64,000 nucleotides of DNA from an uncultured Paracoccaceae bacterium (GCA_947488175.1 CANKYO010000005.1:248001-312000); one strand, 5' to 3'. Shown: positions 16,845-27,147, numbered from the stretch's first letter. Notes: a model not told the origin generated them from the sequence alone. Made by a program: numbers and translations.

Positions 16845-18742
16845 AGCGGTTCCCAATGCACACCGGCGGGCGGGATGCTCACATTGTTCCACTGCTGGGC
16901 TTTGGGCGCATAATTGAAAACAAATCGATGCGTGTCCGTTTCACGAATGCGCAGCCCCTGCGGCAACGAATGGCGCGGCAGGTCCAGCGCATCGCACAAA
17001 TCGCGGATGATCGTGTCAAAGGTCGCATCATCCGGCCAGCCGGCCAGATAGCGGATATGGTCGCCGCCCATGATGGCCGGCTGGCCTGCCTTGGTGCTCA
17101 GATGCACCGGCGCGGATCCTTCCAAATGTTCGAACCAATGCCAGAACCGTCCGCCGCCCTGTAGTTTGACCATCGCATCTGGGGGCATACTCTCGGTCAG
17201 CGTCACGGCGATATCGGTGCCGGGCAAATCGGGGCCAAGAGGCGTCGGGATGCTCAGCTCATCGGTCTTGGTATCCGTGCGCGGCCCGACGAGGGCGATA
17301 CCGTCGAAGCGTGCCAGCGCCGCACGAAGCGGGTCGGACAATGTCATGATACCGGGGGCGAGTACGAGCCTGTAAGCCGAAAGGTCGTTGGTATCCGGCG
17401 GCAGGATATCAATGTTCAAACCCGCCCGGCGCAGCGCGCGATAGGCATAGAAGGCCAGCCGGAACATGTCGAAATCCGAACCTTGTGGCTGAGCATCCCA
17501 GGCCCAGGCGCTTTCGTAATCGAAGATCAGCGCGGCTTGCGCCTGCGCTGTTCCAACATCTGGCAGAGCCGCGATTTCGTCGGCGACCTGTCGCGCCTCG
17601 GCCAGTGCCGGGGCTGCTTCGCTATCAGGGCGCAACAGTCCCGCATGCATCTGCTCCTGCGCAAACGGCGCCTGCCGCCAGCGGAAATAGCAGACCGTCT
17701 CGGCCCCATGGGCAAACGCCTCCCACGCCCAAAGCCGGGCCATGCCGGGCAGGGGGGCGGGGTTGTAGGGCGCCCAGTTCACCGGGCCGGGCTGCTGTTC
17801 CATGACCCAAAGGCGACCCTTGCCCACCGCCCGGTAGAGGTCATGATGAAACGCCTGCATGTCCGGATGCCCCTGCCGCAGGAATTTTTTCTTTTCTTTT
17901 GAAGTGCCTTCGAGCCGATCTGAAAGAAAGCCAATCGGGTAACTATCCCAAGACGCGATATCCAGATCCGCCCCGACCTTCCAATGATCGAACGTCGTGA
18001 TCCGGCCCATATAGTTGTGGATCAGGGGTGCATCGGTATGGCGGCGCAACTCGTCCGCCTGCACCTTGTTGAAGGCCACGACCTGATCGGAACTGTAGCG
18101 GCGAAAGGCCAGCTGATGCGGATGGTTGGGCTCGGTCACCGTCAGATTGGGCAGGTCGATCTGGTCGAAATGATCATATTCCATCGACCAGAACACGTTG
18201 CCCCACGCGCGGTTCAGCGCCTCGGTCGACTGGTATTTCTGCGCCAGCCAGTCCTGAAAACCGCGCCTTGCGGCATCGGAATAGGACAGGGTGGTGTCGT
18301 GGCAGTCATATTCATTGTCGATCTGCCAGGCCGCGATATGGGGGTTCTTGCCATAGCGTTCACCCATCAACCGGGCGATGCGACGGCATTCCTCGCGATA
18401 GCCCAGATGGCTGAAATCATAATGCCGGCGCGAGCCGAATTTGCGCGGTCGTCCTTCCGCATCAACGGCGAGCATGTCAGGGTGTTTATCCACCATCCAG
18501 CGCGGCGGGGTCGCCGTTGGGGTGCCAAGGATGATCTTCAGGCCGGCAGACCCCAGCACATCAATCGCGCGGTCCAGCCAGTCCCACGTGAACGTGCCGG
18601 GGGTCGGCTCCATTCGGCTCCAGGCAAATTCGCCGATCCGCACCCATGACAGGCCGGTGTCGACCATGCGCGCGGCATCCTCGGCCCATTGATCCTCGGG
18701 CCAGTGTTCGGGGTAATAACAGACGCCAAGCGTGCGTTTCAT
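16841..18742 (-). CDS. GH42 beta-galactosidase
   Basis: A 633-residue family 42 glycoside hydrolase. The TIM barrel begins GVCYYPEHWPEDQWAEDAARM. The acid/base Glu144 is in AWQIDNEYDCH and the nucleophile Glu315 in LWVMEQQPGPVNW. There is no signal peptide, so it acts on imported beta-galactosides in the cytoplasm. It is followed by galM with a 4-nt overlap and preceded by the lactonase gene, placing it in the galactose oxidation operon. Confidence 0.95.
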   Translation of the reverse strand: MKRTLGVCYYPEHWPEDQWAEDAARMVDTGLSWVRIGEFAWSRMEPTPGTFTWDWLDRAIDVLGSAGLKIILGTPTATPPRWMVDKHPDMLAVDAEGRPRKFGSRRHYDFSHLGYREECRRIARLMGERYGKNPHIAAWQIDNEYDCHDTTLSYSDAARRGFQDWLAQKYQSTEALNRAWGNVFWSMEYDHFDQIDLPNLTVTEPNHPHQLAFRRYSSDQVVAFNKVQADELRRHTDAPLIHNYMGRITTFDHWKVGADLDIASWDSYPIGFLSDRLEGTSKEKKKFLRQGHPDMQAFHHDLYRAVGKGRLWVMEQQPGPVNWAPYNPAPLPGMARLWAWEAFAHGAETVCYFRWRQAPFAQEQMHAGLLRPDSEAAPALAEARQVADEIAALPDVGTAQAQAALIFDYESAWAWDAQPQGSDFDMFRLAFYAYRALRRAGLNIDILPPDTNDLSAYRLVLAPGIMTLSDPLRAALARFDGIALVGPRTDTKTDELSIPTPLGPDLPGTDIAVTLTESMPPDAMVKLQGGGRFWHWFEHLEGSAPVHLSTKAGQPAIMGGDHIRYLAGWPDDATFDTIIRDLCDALDLPRHSLPQGLRIRETDTHRFVFNYAPKAQQWNNVSIPPAGVHWEPL

Positions 18743-18766
18743 GTCGGAACCTATGGGTGCGGGCGC

Positions 18767-19588
18767 TTACAGGATGACCTGATGTTCGCGCTGGCCTGTG
18801 ATATCGGTTGGGATGGCGAATGTCTTGCCTTCGTCGGCCCCACTAAGACCGACCGCGGCAGAGGTGCAATAGAGTGTCTGCAGATCCGGCCCGCCAAATG
18901 CGGGGCAAGACGTTTGCCGGGCAGGGAATGCATGCGCCGTGATGAATTCCCCATCAGGCCTGTATCCGGCCACCCGCGCGGTGCCCCATTGCGCATTCCA
19001 CAGATTGCTCGCCGCATCGACGACCGCACCATCAGGTCGGAAATCGGTGCCGGTCAGATCGATATGCAAAACCGGGTTGCCTTCAGGCCAGCCATCAGCA
19101 TCCAGCGCTACGCGCTTGATCTGCTGGGTCGGCGTGTCGGTGAAATAGGCGGTCTTGCCATCGGGCGCAAAGCAGATTGCATTGCTGATCGTGATCGGCG
19201 CGAAAAGCTGACGCAGCGCGCCCTTATAGTAGCGATAGATCGCCCCTGCACCGTCTTCGGCCTCAATCCCCATTGTCCCAATCCAGAATCCACCCTGCGG
19301 GTCTGCGCGGCCATCGTTAGAGCGTGTGACAGGATTGTCGGCTTCAAGTGGGCAGATTTCTTCGTGATCCCCGGTCGTGATTTCAAACCGATGCAGCGCG
19401 CGGGCCGACGCGACCAGCAGCGTATCACGGTCAACCCAGCCCGCTGCGCTGACATAGGTGTCGAACTGCCAGTGCGTGCCCTTGGTGTGCAGGCGCTGAC
19501 CGAGGATATCGAACCAGAACAGCTGTTCACGTTCCGGATGCCAAAGCGGGCCTTCGCCCAGCTGGCATTGGGTATCGTCAAAGATCAT
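18767..19588 (-). CDS. SMP-30/gluconolactonase family sugar lactonase
   Basis: A six-bladed beta-propeller lactonase of 273 residues. The N-terminal [10 protein letters not shown] carries the metal-binding Glu12; the [17 protein letters not shown] and [18 protein letters not shown] blocks are typical. In this operon it most plausibly opens galactono-1,4-lactone, the product of galactose dehydrogenase. Its start overlaps the aldolase stop by 4 nt. Confidence 0.92.
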   Translation of the reverse strand: MIFDDTQCQLGEGPLWHPEREQLFWFDILGQRLHTKGTHWQFDTYVSAAGWVDRDTLLVASARALHRFEITTGDHEEICPLEADNPVTRSNDGRADPQGGFWIGTMGIEAEDGAGAIYRYYKGALRQLFAPITISNAICFAPDGKTAYFTDTPTQQIKRVALDADGWPEGNPVLHIDLTGTDFRPDGAVVDAASNLWNAQWGTARVAGYRPDGEFITAHAFPARQTSCPAFGGPDLQTLYCTSAAVGLSGADEGKTFAIPTDITGQREHQVIL

Positions 19589-20190
19589 CCGGCAGCCTCA
19601 TCAAAGGCGGCCACCATGTCTTTCGCTCGGGCGGTGACTTCGGCCACCGTCAGGCCGGGTTTGTAAAGGGCGGAGCCGATGCCAAAACCATCCGCGCTCG
19701 CCGCCATCCATTCGGCGAAATTGTCGGCGCCGGCGCCGCCAACCGCATAAACCTGCGTACCCGGCGGCAGGACCGCGCGGATCGCCTTGATCCCGTCAGG
19801 GCCAAGCAAGCTCGCCGGAAAAATTTTCAGCCCATCCGCGCCCCACTTCAGCGCCTCGAAACACTCGGTCGGGGTCATCACCCCCGGCCAGCTTTGCATA
19901 CCCGCATTCTTGGTCGCCACAATCACCCGCTGATCGCAATTGGGCGAAACGATCAGCTTGCCACCCATCTGCGCGACGCGGCCGACATCGTCGGTGGACA
20001 GAACCGTGCCAGCCCCGATGAGGGCGTCATTCCCATGGGCATCGACCATCGCCTTGATACTGTCGAACGGATCGGGCGAATTCAGTGGCACCTCGATCTT
20101 GGTGATCCCGGCGTCGATCAGGGCTGCGGCCATAGGCACAGCCTCAGGCGGAGTAATACCACGCAATATGGCGATCAGAGGGCGTGACAT
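19585..20190 (-). CDS. dgoA: 2-dehydro-3-deoxy-6-phosphogalactonate aldolase
   Basis: A KDPG/KDPGal aldolase that yields pyruvate and glyceraldehyde 3-phosphate. The Schiff-base Lys122 is in [14 protein letters not shown] and the catalytic Glu33 in KIEVPLNSP. Length is 201 residues. Its position beside DgoK and the galactose dehydrogenase supports the KDPGal rather than the KDPG substrate. The galactonate dehydratase that would make KDGal is not in this operon. Confidence 0.93.
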   Translation of the reverse strand: MSRPLIAILRGITPPEAVPMAAALIDAGITKIEVPLNSPDPFDSIKAMVDAHGNDALIGAGTVLSTDDVGRVAQMGGKLIVSPNCDQRVIVATKNAGMQSWPGVMTPTECFEALKWGADGLKIFPASLLGPDGIKAIRAVLPPGTQVYAVGGAGADNFAEWMAASADGFGIGSALYKPGLTVAEVTARAKDMVAAFDEAAG

Positions 20191-20193
20191 GGG

Positions 20194-21093
20194 CTATCCT
20201 TTCAGACGGCGATAAGCGGCGGTAAGACCCGCAATGGTGATAGCGTCGCCCTGCACTTGCGTGGCGGGCGCATGTTGCGCGGCAAGGGCATCGACATAGA
20301 GTTTCGACAGGCCGCCAGCCCCGATCACGGCGATCTGCTGACCCAGCCAATAGGGTTTCGCGGCGGCCAGTTCTGCCCCGATCAACAGTCCCGACAGGCG
20401 GGCGCGGGCGGCAGCACCGGACAGGTCATTCAACAGCCCGTCGGCGCGGAGCGAGAAGAGGCGCGCGGCCAACCGTTCGGGGCGGGCCATCGCATCGGCC
20501 ACGGCGTTGGTGAAGGCGTCATCATTCCAGCCTTCGGCAGCGATGGAATGGCGCAGCACAGTGTGCTCGCTGATCGTCGCAAACAACTCTCCCGTCATGA
20601 AGGTCTGGAAACTGACAACTTCATTGGTGCTGACATGCACCCATTTGGTATGGGTGCCGGGCAGGCAGATCACGCCGTCCCAACCCTTGTTGCGCGCCAG
20701 AAAGCCCGCGATCTGGGTCTCTTCGCCCCGCATCACATCCGCCGGGCTGGCCTGCTTGATCCCAGGAATAACAAACACCTGCAGGTCAGGATGCTGCGCC
20801 GAGGCGCGAGCAAACCCTTCGGGCAAGGCAGGGCAGGGAACCGCGCTATAAGGCGCCTCGACCCAGCCTTGGCGCGATCCGACCATGCCACAGGTAATCA
20901 CCGTCGTGGGCCCGTTGATCCAGTCGCCCACAATACGCAGCAACTCCGGCTCGAACGCATCACGCGCCAACTCACCCATGCCTTTGTCAGACCGGGCTTC
21001 AGCAAGCACCGTGCCAGAGGCGGACATCGCCCAGGCCCGCATATTCGACGTGCCCCAATCCACCGCGATCCAGTCTGGTTTGATATCGCTCAT
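20194..21093 (-). CDS. dgoK: 2-dehydro-3-deoxygalactonokinase
   Basis: DgoK phosphorylates 2-dehydro-3-deoxygalactonate at C6. The 299-residue protein has the DgoK N terminus WIAVDWGTSNMRAWAM, the CGMVGSRQGW block, PGTHTKWV and the late IGAELAAAKPYW region. It overlaps the upstream SDR gene by 4 nt and is 3 nt from the aldolase gene, so kinase and aldolase are made together. Confidence 0.94.
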   Translation of the reverse strand: MSDIKPDWIAVDWGTSNMRAWAMSASGTVLAEARSDKGMGELARDAFEPELLRIVGDWINGPTTVITCGMVGSRQGWVEAPYSAVPCPALPEGFARASAQHPDLQVFVIPGIKQASPADVMRGEETQIAGFLARNKGWDGVICLPGTHTKWVHVSTNEVVSFQTFMTGELFATISEHTVLRHSIAAEGWNDDAFTNAVADAMARPERLAARLFSLRADGLLNDLSGAAARARLSGLLIGAELAAAKPYWLGQQIAVIGAGGLSKLYVDALAAQHAPATQVQGDAITIAGLTAAYRRLKG

Positions 21094-21848
21094 CCTGCGT
21101 GCACCACCCCTGCGTCAATCACCATGACTTGTCCTGTCATCATGGCCGATGCGTCGGAGGCAAGAAAGAGGGTTCCGCCGACCATATCCGCAGGCTGGAT
21201 GAATTCCTTGAGACATTGTTTTTCAAGAAATGCCACTTTCGCCTCTGGCGTGGCCCACAGGGTTTCCTGTTTCTCGGTGAACACCCAGCCGGGGGCGATA
21301 GCGTTGACCCGGATGCCGTTCGGCCCCCATTCGCGGGCCAGCGCGCGGGTCATGCCGGTGATGCCTGCATTCGCGCTGACATAAGGGACCATGCCGGCAG
21401 CCCCCATCATGTAAGTGATGGAGGAGAAGTTGATGATCGATCCCTTGTTGGCCATCAATTCCGCCGCTTTCTGGCAGGCAAAGAAATAGGCCTTGAAGTT
21501 GACCGCTTGGCTGTCGTCCCAGACCTCCGGCGTGATCTCCATCGCGTCATAACGCATATCATTGGCGGCGTTATTCACCAGCACATGCAGCGAGCCATGC
21601 GCTGCGACGGCTTCTTCCATCGCCGCCTGCAAAGCAGCGGTATCCGTGATATCGCACTGGATGAACAGCGGGCGGTTGCCATAGGCCTTGTCCATCGCCT
21701 CCACAAATGCGCCGGCGTCGGACCGCCCGACAAAGGCGACCTTGGCCCCCTGTGCCAGAAACCCTTCGGTCAGGGCCGCCCCAATGCCATTCCCGCCGCC
21801 GGTGATGAACACCGACGCGCCCTTCAAGTCATGAAACGTCGCGCTCAT
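21090..21848 (-). CDS. SDR oxidoreductase, probable galactose 1-dehydrogenase
   Basis: A 252-residue classical SDR with TGGGNGIG at residues 16-23, VNNAAND (91-97) and catalytic Ser143 and Tyr156. The Lys expected four residues after Tyr is Asn160 (YVSAN). The C terminus MMTGQVMVIDAGVVHAG is typical of sugar dehydrogenases. Placed between alpha-galactosidase and DgoK, it is best explained as the NAD(P)-dependent galactose dehydrogenase of the De Ley-Doudoroff pathway. ATG 21848 overlaps the upstream stop as ATGA; a longer in-frame start lies inside the alpha-galactosidase gene. Confidence 0.82.
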   Translation of the reverse strand: MSATFHDLKGASVFITGGGNGIGAALTEGFLAQGAKVAFVGRSDAGAFVEAMDKAYGNRPLFIQCDITDTAALQAAMEEAVAAHGSLHVLVNNAANDMRYDAMEITPEVWDDSQAVNFKAYFFACQKAAELMANKGSIINFSSITYMMGAAGMVPYVSANAGITGMTRALAREWGPNGIRVNAIAPGWVFTEKQETLWATPEAKVAFLEKQCLKEFIQPADMVGGTLFLASDASAMMTGQVMVIDAGVVHAG

Positions 21849-23926
21849 AGCCGCTCCCCCTCCAACACCCACATCCGTTCGGGGAACGACCACGGCAAGG
21901 TCACACCATGGCGCATCAGATAGGTGCCGGTGACCTCGATCGCGCTCGATTTCAGGATCAGGTTGCCGCGCGACAGACGCGGGGCGCTTTCACGGTTGAT
22001 CAGACGGACGCGGTAGGTGGCATCAGGCTCCAACCCGGTCAAGCGTAAGGGCCGGGGCGCGATCTGGGCGCTGGTCGCGGCCTTGCCTGAAAACACGACA
22101 AACCGGTCCTTGTCGCGCGCCAGTTGCTGTTCGGCCATCACCGCAGGATCGGCACTGTCCAACCGCAGGATATCGGCGGTCTGCATCCAGTGGCGATGGT
22201 GTTTCCACCAGCTTGTGACCTCTTTCAGCACGGCGGTTTCGCGTTCGTCCAGCTCGCGCGGGTCCATCTCGAACCCCATATGGCGCTGGGCGGCGACCCA
22301 GGCGCGGAAAGAGATATCTAGCGTGCGGCCCGATGTGTGGCACACGCGCGGCCCGACATGAGACCCCGTAACAGCAAGTGGCAGGAACAGCGCCGCATCA
22401 TGCTGAATCCGCAACCGTTCCAGCGCGTCATTGCTATCCGACAGCCAGACCCGCTGCGTGCGCTGCATGATCCCGAAATCGATCCGGCCCCCGCCGGAGG
22501 CACAGCTTTCAATCTCTACATCCGGGAAATCGGCGCGCAGCCGGTCGATCAGGGCGTATGACCCGCGAGTCTGCGCCGCATCCGGCATCGGCAGCACCCG
22601 GTTATGATCCCACTTGATATAGTCGATATGATGATCACGCAGGATCGCCGACATCCGGTCATAAAGGAAATCGCGCACCTCTGGTAGCGCCATGTTCAGC
22701 GCCTTTTGCTGGCGGCCAAGGGTTTGATCCTCTGCCCCGAACACCCAATGCGGGTTGGCGCGGTGGATGTCGCTGTCTTCGTTGATCATCTCGGGCTCGA
22801 ACCACAGGCCGAACGTCATGCCCAATGAATGCACATGGTCGATCAGTGGGTGCAGCCCGTCAGGGTATTTGCGCGGGTCCACCGTCCAGTCCGATAGGCT
22901 GCGCGTGTCGTCATCGCGATTCCCGAACCAGCCGTCATCCAGCACAAACCGTTCCGCCCCCAGTTCCGCCGCTCGATCCGCGATGTCCTGCAGCACAGGC
23001 AGCTTGTGGTCGAAGTAGACAGCTTCCCAACAATTGTAATGCACCGGGCGCGGCGCGCTGGGTTTCGGCCATGTCACGATCCGGTCGCGCAAATGGCGCT
23101 GGAACGCAACGGCGCAGCCATTCAGCCCCCGGTCTGAATAGGCGATGTAAAGGGGCGCGGTTTTGAACTGCGTTGCCGGTTCCGTCTCCATCCGCGCGGC
23201 ATGGCCCCATTGGATCTGGCGGCGACCATCCTGCAATTCCTCGGCGATCATCTTGTGCCCGCCGGACCACCCATAGTGAAAGGCGTAAGCTTCGCCTTCG
23301 GTATTGGTCGCCCCGCGACAGGGCACGATCAGGCCAGGAAAATGCTCATGCCCGGTACGGCCCGTGCGGTTCTCGCGATAGCGCATGCCGGGCGACCATG
23401 CGGTGCGGGACAGCTGAAACTCACCACACCAGCGGCCTGACACATCGATCATTTCATCCGATTGCTGCGGGCCGGGCAGAACCGGGGCGGCTAGCCAGTG
23501 CAGATGCACAGGCCGGGTTGCGTCCAGCGTGGTCTGGCAGGTGATGATATGAGTCTCGGGGTCGGACGCGAAACTGACGGTCAGCGTCAGGCCATTGGCC
23601 TTGTCGGCGTAGGTCAGCTCCAGAGTGCCGTTCTGTTCGACACTTTCGAAACAGAACTTGGGCAAGAGCGGCGTGCCGTCCGTATCGCGCACGATCAGCC
23701 CTGGCTGGCCGGGGAAACTGCGCGTCGCCTCGGGACAGATCGACAGATCTGGGTTTTCGTCCAGCATCCCGCCGGTGACATCAATCGCGTGGGCGGCATG
23801 CAGCGTGTTCAGGTCTTCGCCATCCGGCAGGACAGCGCCCCAATATACCACCTCGGGCAGGCGGTCGTTGGTGGCCGCCAAGACAAGCGTCTGGCGGCCA
23901 TCGTCAATACGATAGGTCCGGTTCAT
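21845..23926 (-). CDS. GH36 alpha-galactosidase
   Basis: A 693-residue family 36 glycosidase. The central barrel has FVLDDGWFGNRDDD, the nucleophile motif YIKWDHNR near residue 440 and the acid/base Asp in SDSND near 500, after the CASGGGRIDFG block. There is no signal peptide, so it hydrolyses imported alpha-galactosides such as melibiose, raffinose or galactosylglycerol in the cytoplasm. It lies directly behind the importer permeases. Confidence 0.95.
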   Translation of the reverse strand: MNRTYRIDDGRQTLVLAATNDRLPEVVYWGAVLPDGEDLNTLHAAHAIDVTGGMLDENPDLSICPEATRSFPGQPGLIVRDTDGTPLLPKFCFESVEQNGTLELTYADKANGLTLTVSFASDPETHIITCQTTLDATRPVHLHWLAAPVLPGPQQSDEMIDVSGRWCGEFQLSRTAWSPGMRYRENRTGRTGHEHFPGLIVPCRGATNTEGEAYAFHYGWSGGHKMIAEELQDGRRQIQWGHAARMETEPATQFKTAPLYIAYSDRGLNGCAVAFQRHLRDRIVTWPKPSAPRPVHYNCWEAVYFDHKLPVLQDIADRAAELGAERFVLDDGWFGNRDDDTRSLSDWTVDPRKYPDGLHPLIDHVHSLGMTFGLWFEPEMINEDSDIHRANPHWVFGAEDQTLGRQQKALNMALPEVRDFLYDRMSAILRDHHIDYIKWDHNRVLPMPDAAQTRGSYALIDRLRADFPDVEIESCASGGGRIDFGIMQRTQRVWLSDSNDALERLRIQHDAALFLPLAVTGSHVGPRVCHTSGRTLDISFRAWVAAQRHMGFEMDPRELDERETAVLKEVTSWWKHHRHWMQTADILRLDSADPAVMAEQQLARDKDRFVVFSGKAATSAQIAPRPLRLTGLEPDATYRVRLINRESAPRLSRGNLILKSSAIEVTGTYLMRHGVTLPWSFPERMWVLEGERL

Positions 23927-23933
23927 GGTGATC

Positions 23934-24782
23934 TTACTTTACGGCCCCAAGGGTCAGACCCGCGATGAAGTGCTTCTGCATCAGAAAGAACATCGCGACA
24001 GGGGGAAGGGCGGCGACAATGGAACCCGCGCTCATCAAATGATAGGCGGCGCGGAACTGTGAATTGAACTCGGTAATCCCGGCGGTGACCGGTTGGGCGT
24101 CAGGCCCCTGGGTCAGCACGACCGCCCAGAAATAATCGTTCCAGATGAAGGTAAAGATCAGGACGGCGAGGGCAGCCAGTGCGGGTTTCATCAATGGCAG
24201 CACGACAAACAGGAAGATGCGCCATTCTGCGACCCCTTCAACCCGCGCGGCCTCGATCAGTGGGAAGGGCAGGGCGCGGATAAAGTTACGCATGAACAGC
24301 GTGCAGAACCCGGTCTGGAAGGCGACATGGAACAGCACCAGCCCCAGTTTGGTATCGTAGAGGTTCATGCTGACCGTCAAGTCGCGGACCGGCACCATCA
24401 GGATCTGGAAGGGGACAAAGTTACCCGCAATGAAGATGAAAAAGATCAGAAGGTTGCCCTTGAACTTGTAAACACCCAGCGCAAACCCGGCCATGCAGGA
24501 CAGCGCCACCGCACCGATCACGGTGGGAATGGTGATCAGAAGCGAATTCATCAGATAGCGCGGCATGTTCGATTCAAAGAACACTTTGCCGTAGTTGTTG
24601 AACGCCTCAAAACTGCTGGGAATGCCCCAGTAATTGCCGTTGGTGAAATCGGCATCAGGCTTGATCGAGAAGAGGGCGACAGCCAGAAGCGGCAGAAGCC
24701 AGACGATCAGGGCAACAGGCAGGAACGCCTGATAGGTGATCTGCGCGGAGCGGGGGCGTTTTTCAATCGGTGTCGGAAACAT
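23934..24782 (-). CDS. Carbohydrate ABC transporter permease (MalG-type)
   Basis: A 282-residue CUT1-family inner-membrane permease with six hydrophobic segments and the EAA loop EAARVEGVAEWRIFLFVVLPL that contacts the ATPase. It overlaps the partner permease by one base and is followed 7 nt later by alpha-galactosidase. The likely substrate is a galactoside, inferred from the operon. Confidence 0.93.
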   Translation of the reverse strand: MFPTPIEKRPRSAQITYQAFLPVALIVWLLPLLAVALFSIKPDADFTNGNYWGIPSSFEAFNNYGKVFFESNMPRYLMNSLLITIPTVIGAVALSCMAGFALGVYKFKGNLLIFFIFIAGNFVPFQILMVPVRDLTVSMNLYDTKLGLVLFHVAFQTGFCTLFMRNFIRALPFPLIEAARVEGVAEWRIFLFVVLPLMKPALAALAVLIFTFIWNDYFWAVVLTQGPDAQPVTAGITEFNSQFRAAYHLMSAGSIVAALPPVAMFFLMQKHFIAGLTLGAVK

Positions 24783-25738
24783 CAGCGGGCTCCCTTTTCA
24801 TCTTGGTACATGGACCACAGGAAGTAGACGATAAAGCCCAGCATGATGAAGAACAGGACAACGGCAATGGCCGCGCCGTATCCCATGCGGAACCCGAATT
24901 CGGATAGCGATTCCTCGAACATGTAGAATGACAGAACCCGGGTGGAGCCGAAGGGCCCGCCATTGGTCATCACGCTGATCAGATCGAACGACCGCAGCGC
25001 GCCGATGATCGTCACCACAAAGGCGATGAACGTGGCGGGCTTGAGCTGCGGCAGGATCACGTACCACAGCATCTTGCGGCCCTTGGCGCCATCAAGGCGC
25101 GCGGCCTCCACCTGTTCGGGGTCAACGGCATTCAGGCCGGTCAGATACAGGATCATGCAATAGGCCGTCTGCGGCCAAAGGCCAGCAGCGATGATGCCAT
25201 AGGTGGCCGTGTTCGGATTGCCCAGAACACCACCGCGAATGTCGACACCAAAGAAGCCAGTGATCACGTCGAACAGGCCATCGTTTGGCAGGTAGAACCA
25301 CGAGAAAACCAGACCGACGACAACCTGAGAAATCACGAAGGGAAAGAAGAACAGCGATTTATATAGGCGGATACCCGTCACCGTCTGGTTCAGGAACAGG
25401 GCGATGAACAGACCTGCCGGAATGGCCAGCAAATACAACACCAGCCAGCGCAAGTTGTTCCAGAACGACACCTCGAACTTGCGGTCGATATTCTGATCAC
25501 CAATCCCCAGCAGACGTTCATAATTCGCCGTGCCAACCCATGTCTTATCACCCAGCCCGTCCCAATCATGAAGGGAAATCCAGAAGGACTGACCGATGGG
25601 GATGATGACGTAGACCGCAAAAAACAGCATTGCGGGTAGCAGGAATAGCCACGGCGTGATGGCAATTTCGTTGCGTTTGTACCAGCTGCGTTGTGGCTGC
25701 GTGGCATCCGTTCTGGGAACGGCCGGTGATACCGACAT
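24782..25738 (-). CDS. Carbohydrate ABC transporter permease (MalF-type)
   Basis: A 318-residue CUT1 permease. The N-terminal helix is ITPWLFLLPAMLFFAVYVI; the EAA loop is EAARLDGAKGRKMLWYVILPQLKP. It pairs with the MalG-type subunit downstream. A 101-nt gap with a strong hairpin separates it from the binding-protein gene, so its expression is probably lower than that of the binding protein. Confidence 0.93.
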   Translation of the reverse strand: MSVSPAVPRTDATQPQRSWYKRNEIAITPWLFLLPAMLFFAVYVIIPIGQSFWISLHDWDGLGDKTWVGTANYERLLGIGDQNIDRKFEVSFWNNLRWLVLYLLAIPAGLFIALFLNQTVTGIRLYKSLFFFPFVISQVVVGLVFSWFYLPNDGLFDVITGFFGVDIRGGVLGNPNTATYGIIAAGLWPQTAYCMILYLTGLNAVDPEQVEAARLDGAKGRKMLWYVILPQLKPATFIAFVVTIIGALRSFDLISVMTNGGPFGSTRVLSFYMFEESLSEFGFRMGYGAAIAVVLFFIMLGFIVYFLWSMYQDEKGAR

Positions 25739-25802
25739 GGCGTTTCTCCTGATGGGTCAACACATGCGAAAAGCCAGCGGGCCTTGCGGATGGGTTGAGA
25801 AG

Positions 25803-25829
25803 AAAAGGGCGGGCCGCGTTGGCCCGCCC
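25803..25829 (-). terminator. Intercistronic hairpin after the sugar-binding protein gene
   Basis: GGGCGGGCC (25807-25815) pairs perfectly with GGCCCGCCC (25821-25829). On the minus strand the stem is followed by TTTTCTTCTC. It lies 10 nt after the binding-protein stop and within the operon, the usual place for a partial terminator or mRNA stabiliser that raises the binding-protein to permease ratio. Confidence 0.75.
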
Positions 25830-25839
25830 CAAATCGTGA

Positions 25840-27105
25840 TTACTGATAGATCCGCTGACGGGTCTCTTCCAGACGCTCAAGGATGTCGTCCAGATTGTCG
25901 GGGAACACCATGAACTCCTGCAGGCCTTCCATGCCGACCGATGCCATTTCAGCGTCAAAGTCGCGGTCAAAGAACTGCATGATACCGCCACCAGCATTGT
26001 TCGACAGCATGTCAAAACCCTGCTCGAGGAACTTGTCCGCGTCGATGGATGAATTCGCATTCACCGGCAGCTGACCCAAGGCGTCACCGCCATTGATTTT
26101 GGTCTGGACGTCGGCAGATGTGACGAAGCGCAGGAATTCCTTTGCTGCATCCATGTTCTGCGCACCGGATGCGATGTGGAACGTGTCCGTTGGCGCATCT
26201 TCGGCATAATCGACATCAGCGTTGATGACGGGGAACTGGTAGAAATCCAGTTGATCATCAGTCAGACCGCCATCACGCATCGCCGCCACAGCAAAGTTAC
26301 CCATCAGGTAAGCAGCGGCGTCGCCATTCAGCATGAAGGGCAGGGCTTCCTGCCAGCTGAAGTTCTGGTGATCGTCAATAAATGCCCCCATGTCGATCAG
26401 CTGACGCCAGTTGGCGAATGTCTGACGCACGCGGTCATCTGTCCACGGCACTTCACCACGGGCCAGTTCCATGTGGAAATCATAGCCGTTGGTGCGGCTG
26501 TTGATGTAGTCAAACCAGCCGCCAGCGGTCCACAGGAATTTGGTGCCGATGGTGTAGCACTTCACGCCATTGTCGAGCAGGGTCTGGCAGTTGGCCATCT
26601 CTTCTTCCCAGGTGGTCGGCTCTGACAGGCCGTACTGGTCGAAGATGTCTTTGCGATAATAGACGCCCCACTGGTAGTAGGTGTAAGGTACACCCCACTG
26701 TTTGTCGTCGAGGGTCATCGCCCCTTTGGTGGATGCCAGTGCCTCGAACTCAGGCTCGGCCCAAAGGTCAGAGATATCGGCGAACAGACCGGCATCCACA
26801 TAAGGACGCATGCGGTTTGCAGCGTACCAGTTCACCACGTCGGGCGGGTTGGCACCCAGCGCGTTGCGGATCTGGGTTTTCCACGCTTCGCGGTCAACGA
26901 TGGTCAGCTCGACATTCAGATCGGGGTGCAGTGCGCCAAAATCGGCAACCATGCCCTCCATCACCGCACGCGGGGCCGGATTTGACATGTCAGAGATAAT
27001 GCGCAGATCGCCTGACAGCGATGCGTGTGCATCGGCAAAGGCGGCAGTCGCCGACACGCCAGCAGCAACGAACGCCGCAAGCGACGTCTTTAGAATGGAA
27101 TGCAT
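25840..27105 (-). CDS. Carbohydrate ABC transporter substrate-binding protein
   Basis: A 421-residue family 1 extracellular solute-binding protein. It starts at ATG 27105, with GGGAGG upstream, and opens with a signal peptide (MHSILKTSLAAFVAAGVSATAAFADA). The mature part has a DVVNWYAANRMRPYVDAGLFADISDLW block as in CUT1 sugar binders. It is the first gene of the galactoside operon and would deliver alpha- or beta-galactosides to the two permeases. The ATPase is encoded in the divergent operon. Confidence 0.93.
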   Translation of the reverse strand: MHSILKTSLAAFVAAGVSATAAFADAHASLSGDLRIISDMSNPAPRAVMEGMVADFGALHPDLNVELTIVDREAWKTQIRNALGANPPDVVNWYAANRMRPYVDAGLFADISDLWAEPEFEALASTKGAMTLDDKQWGVPYTYYQWGVYYRKDIFDQYGLSEPTTWEEEMANCQTLLDNGVKCYTIGTKFLWTAGGWFDYINSRTNGYDFHMELARGEVPWTDDRVRQTFANWRQLIDMGAFIDDHQNFSWQEALPFMLNGDAAAYLMGNFAVAAMRDGGLTDDQLDFYQFPVINADVDYAEDAPTDTFHIASGAQNMDAAKEFLRFVTSADVQTKINGGDALGQLPVNANSSIDADKFLEQGFDMLSNNAGGGIMQFFDRDFDAEMASVGMEGLQEFMVFPDNLDDILERLEETRQRIYQ

Positions 27106-27147
27106 GGTATCCTCCCTAGGTGCTTCCATAGTGTTACCCTGTCTCAT

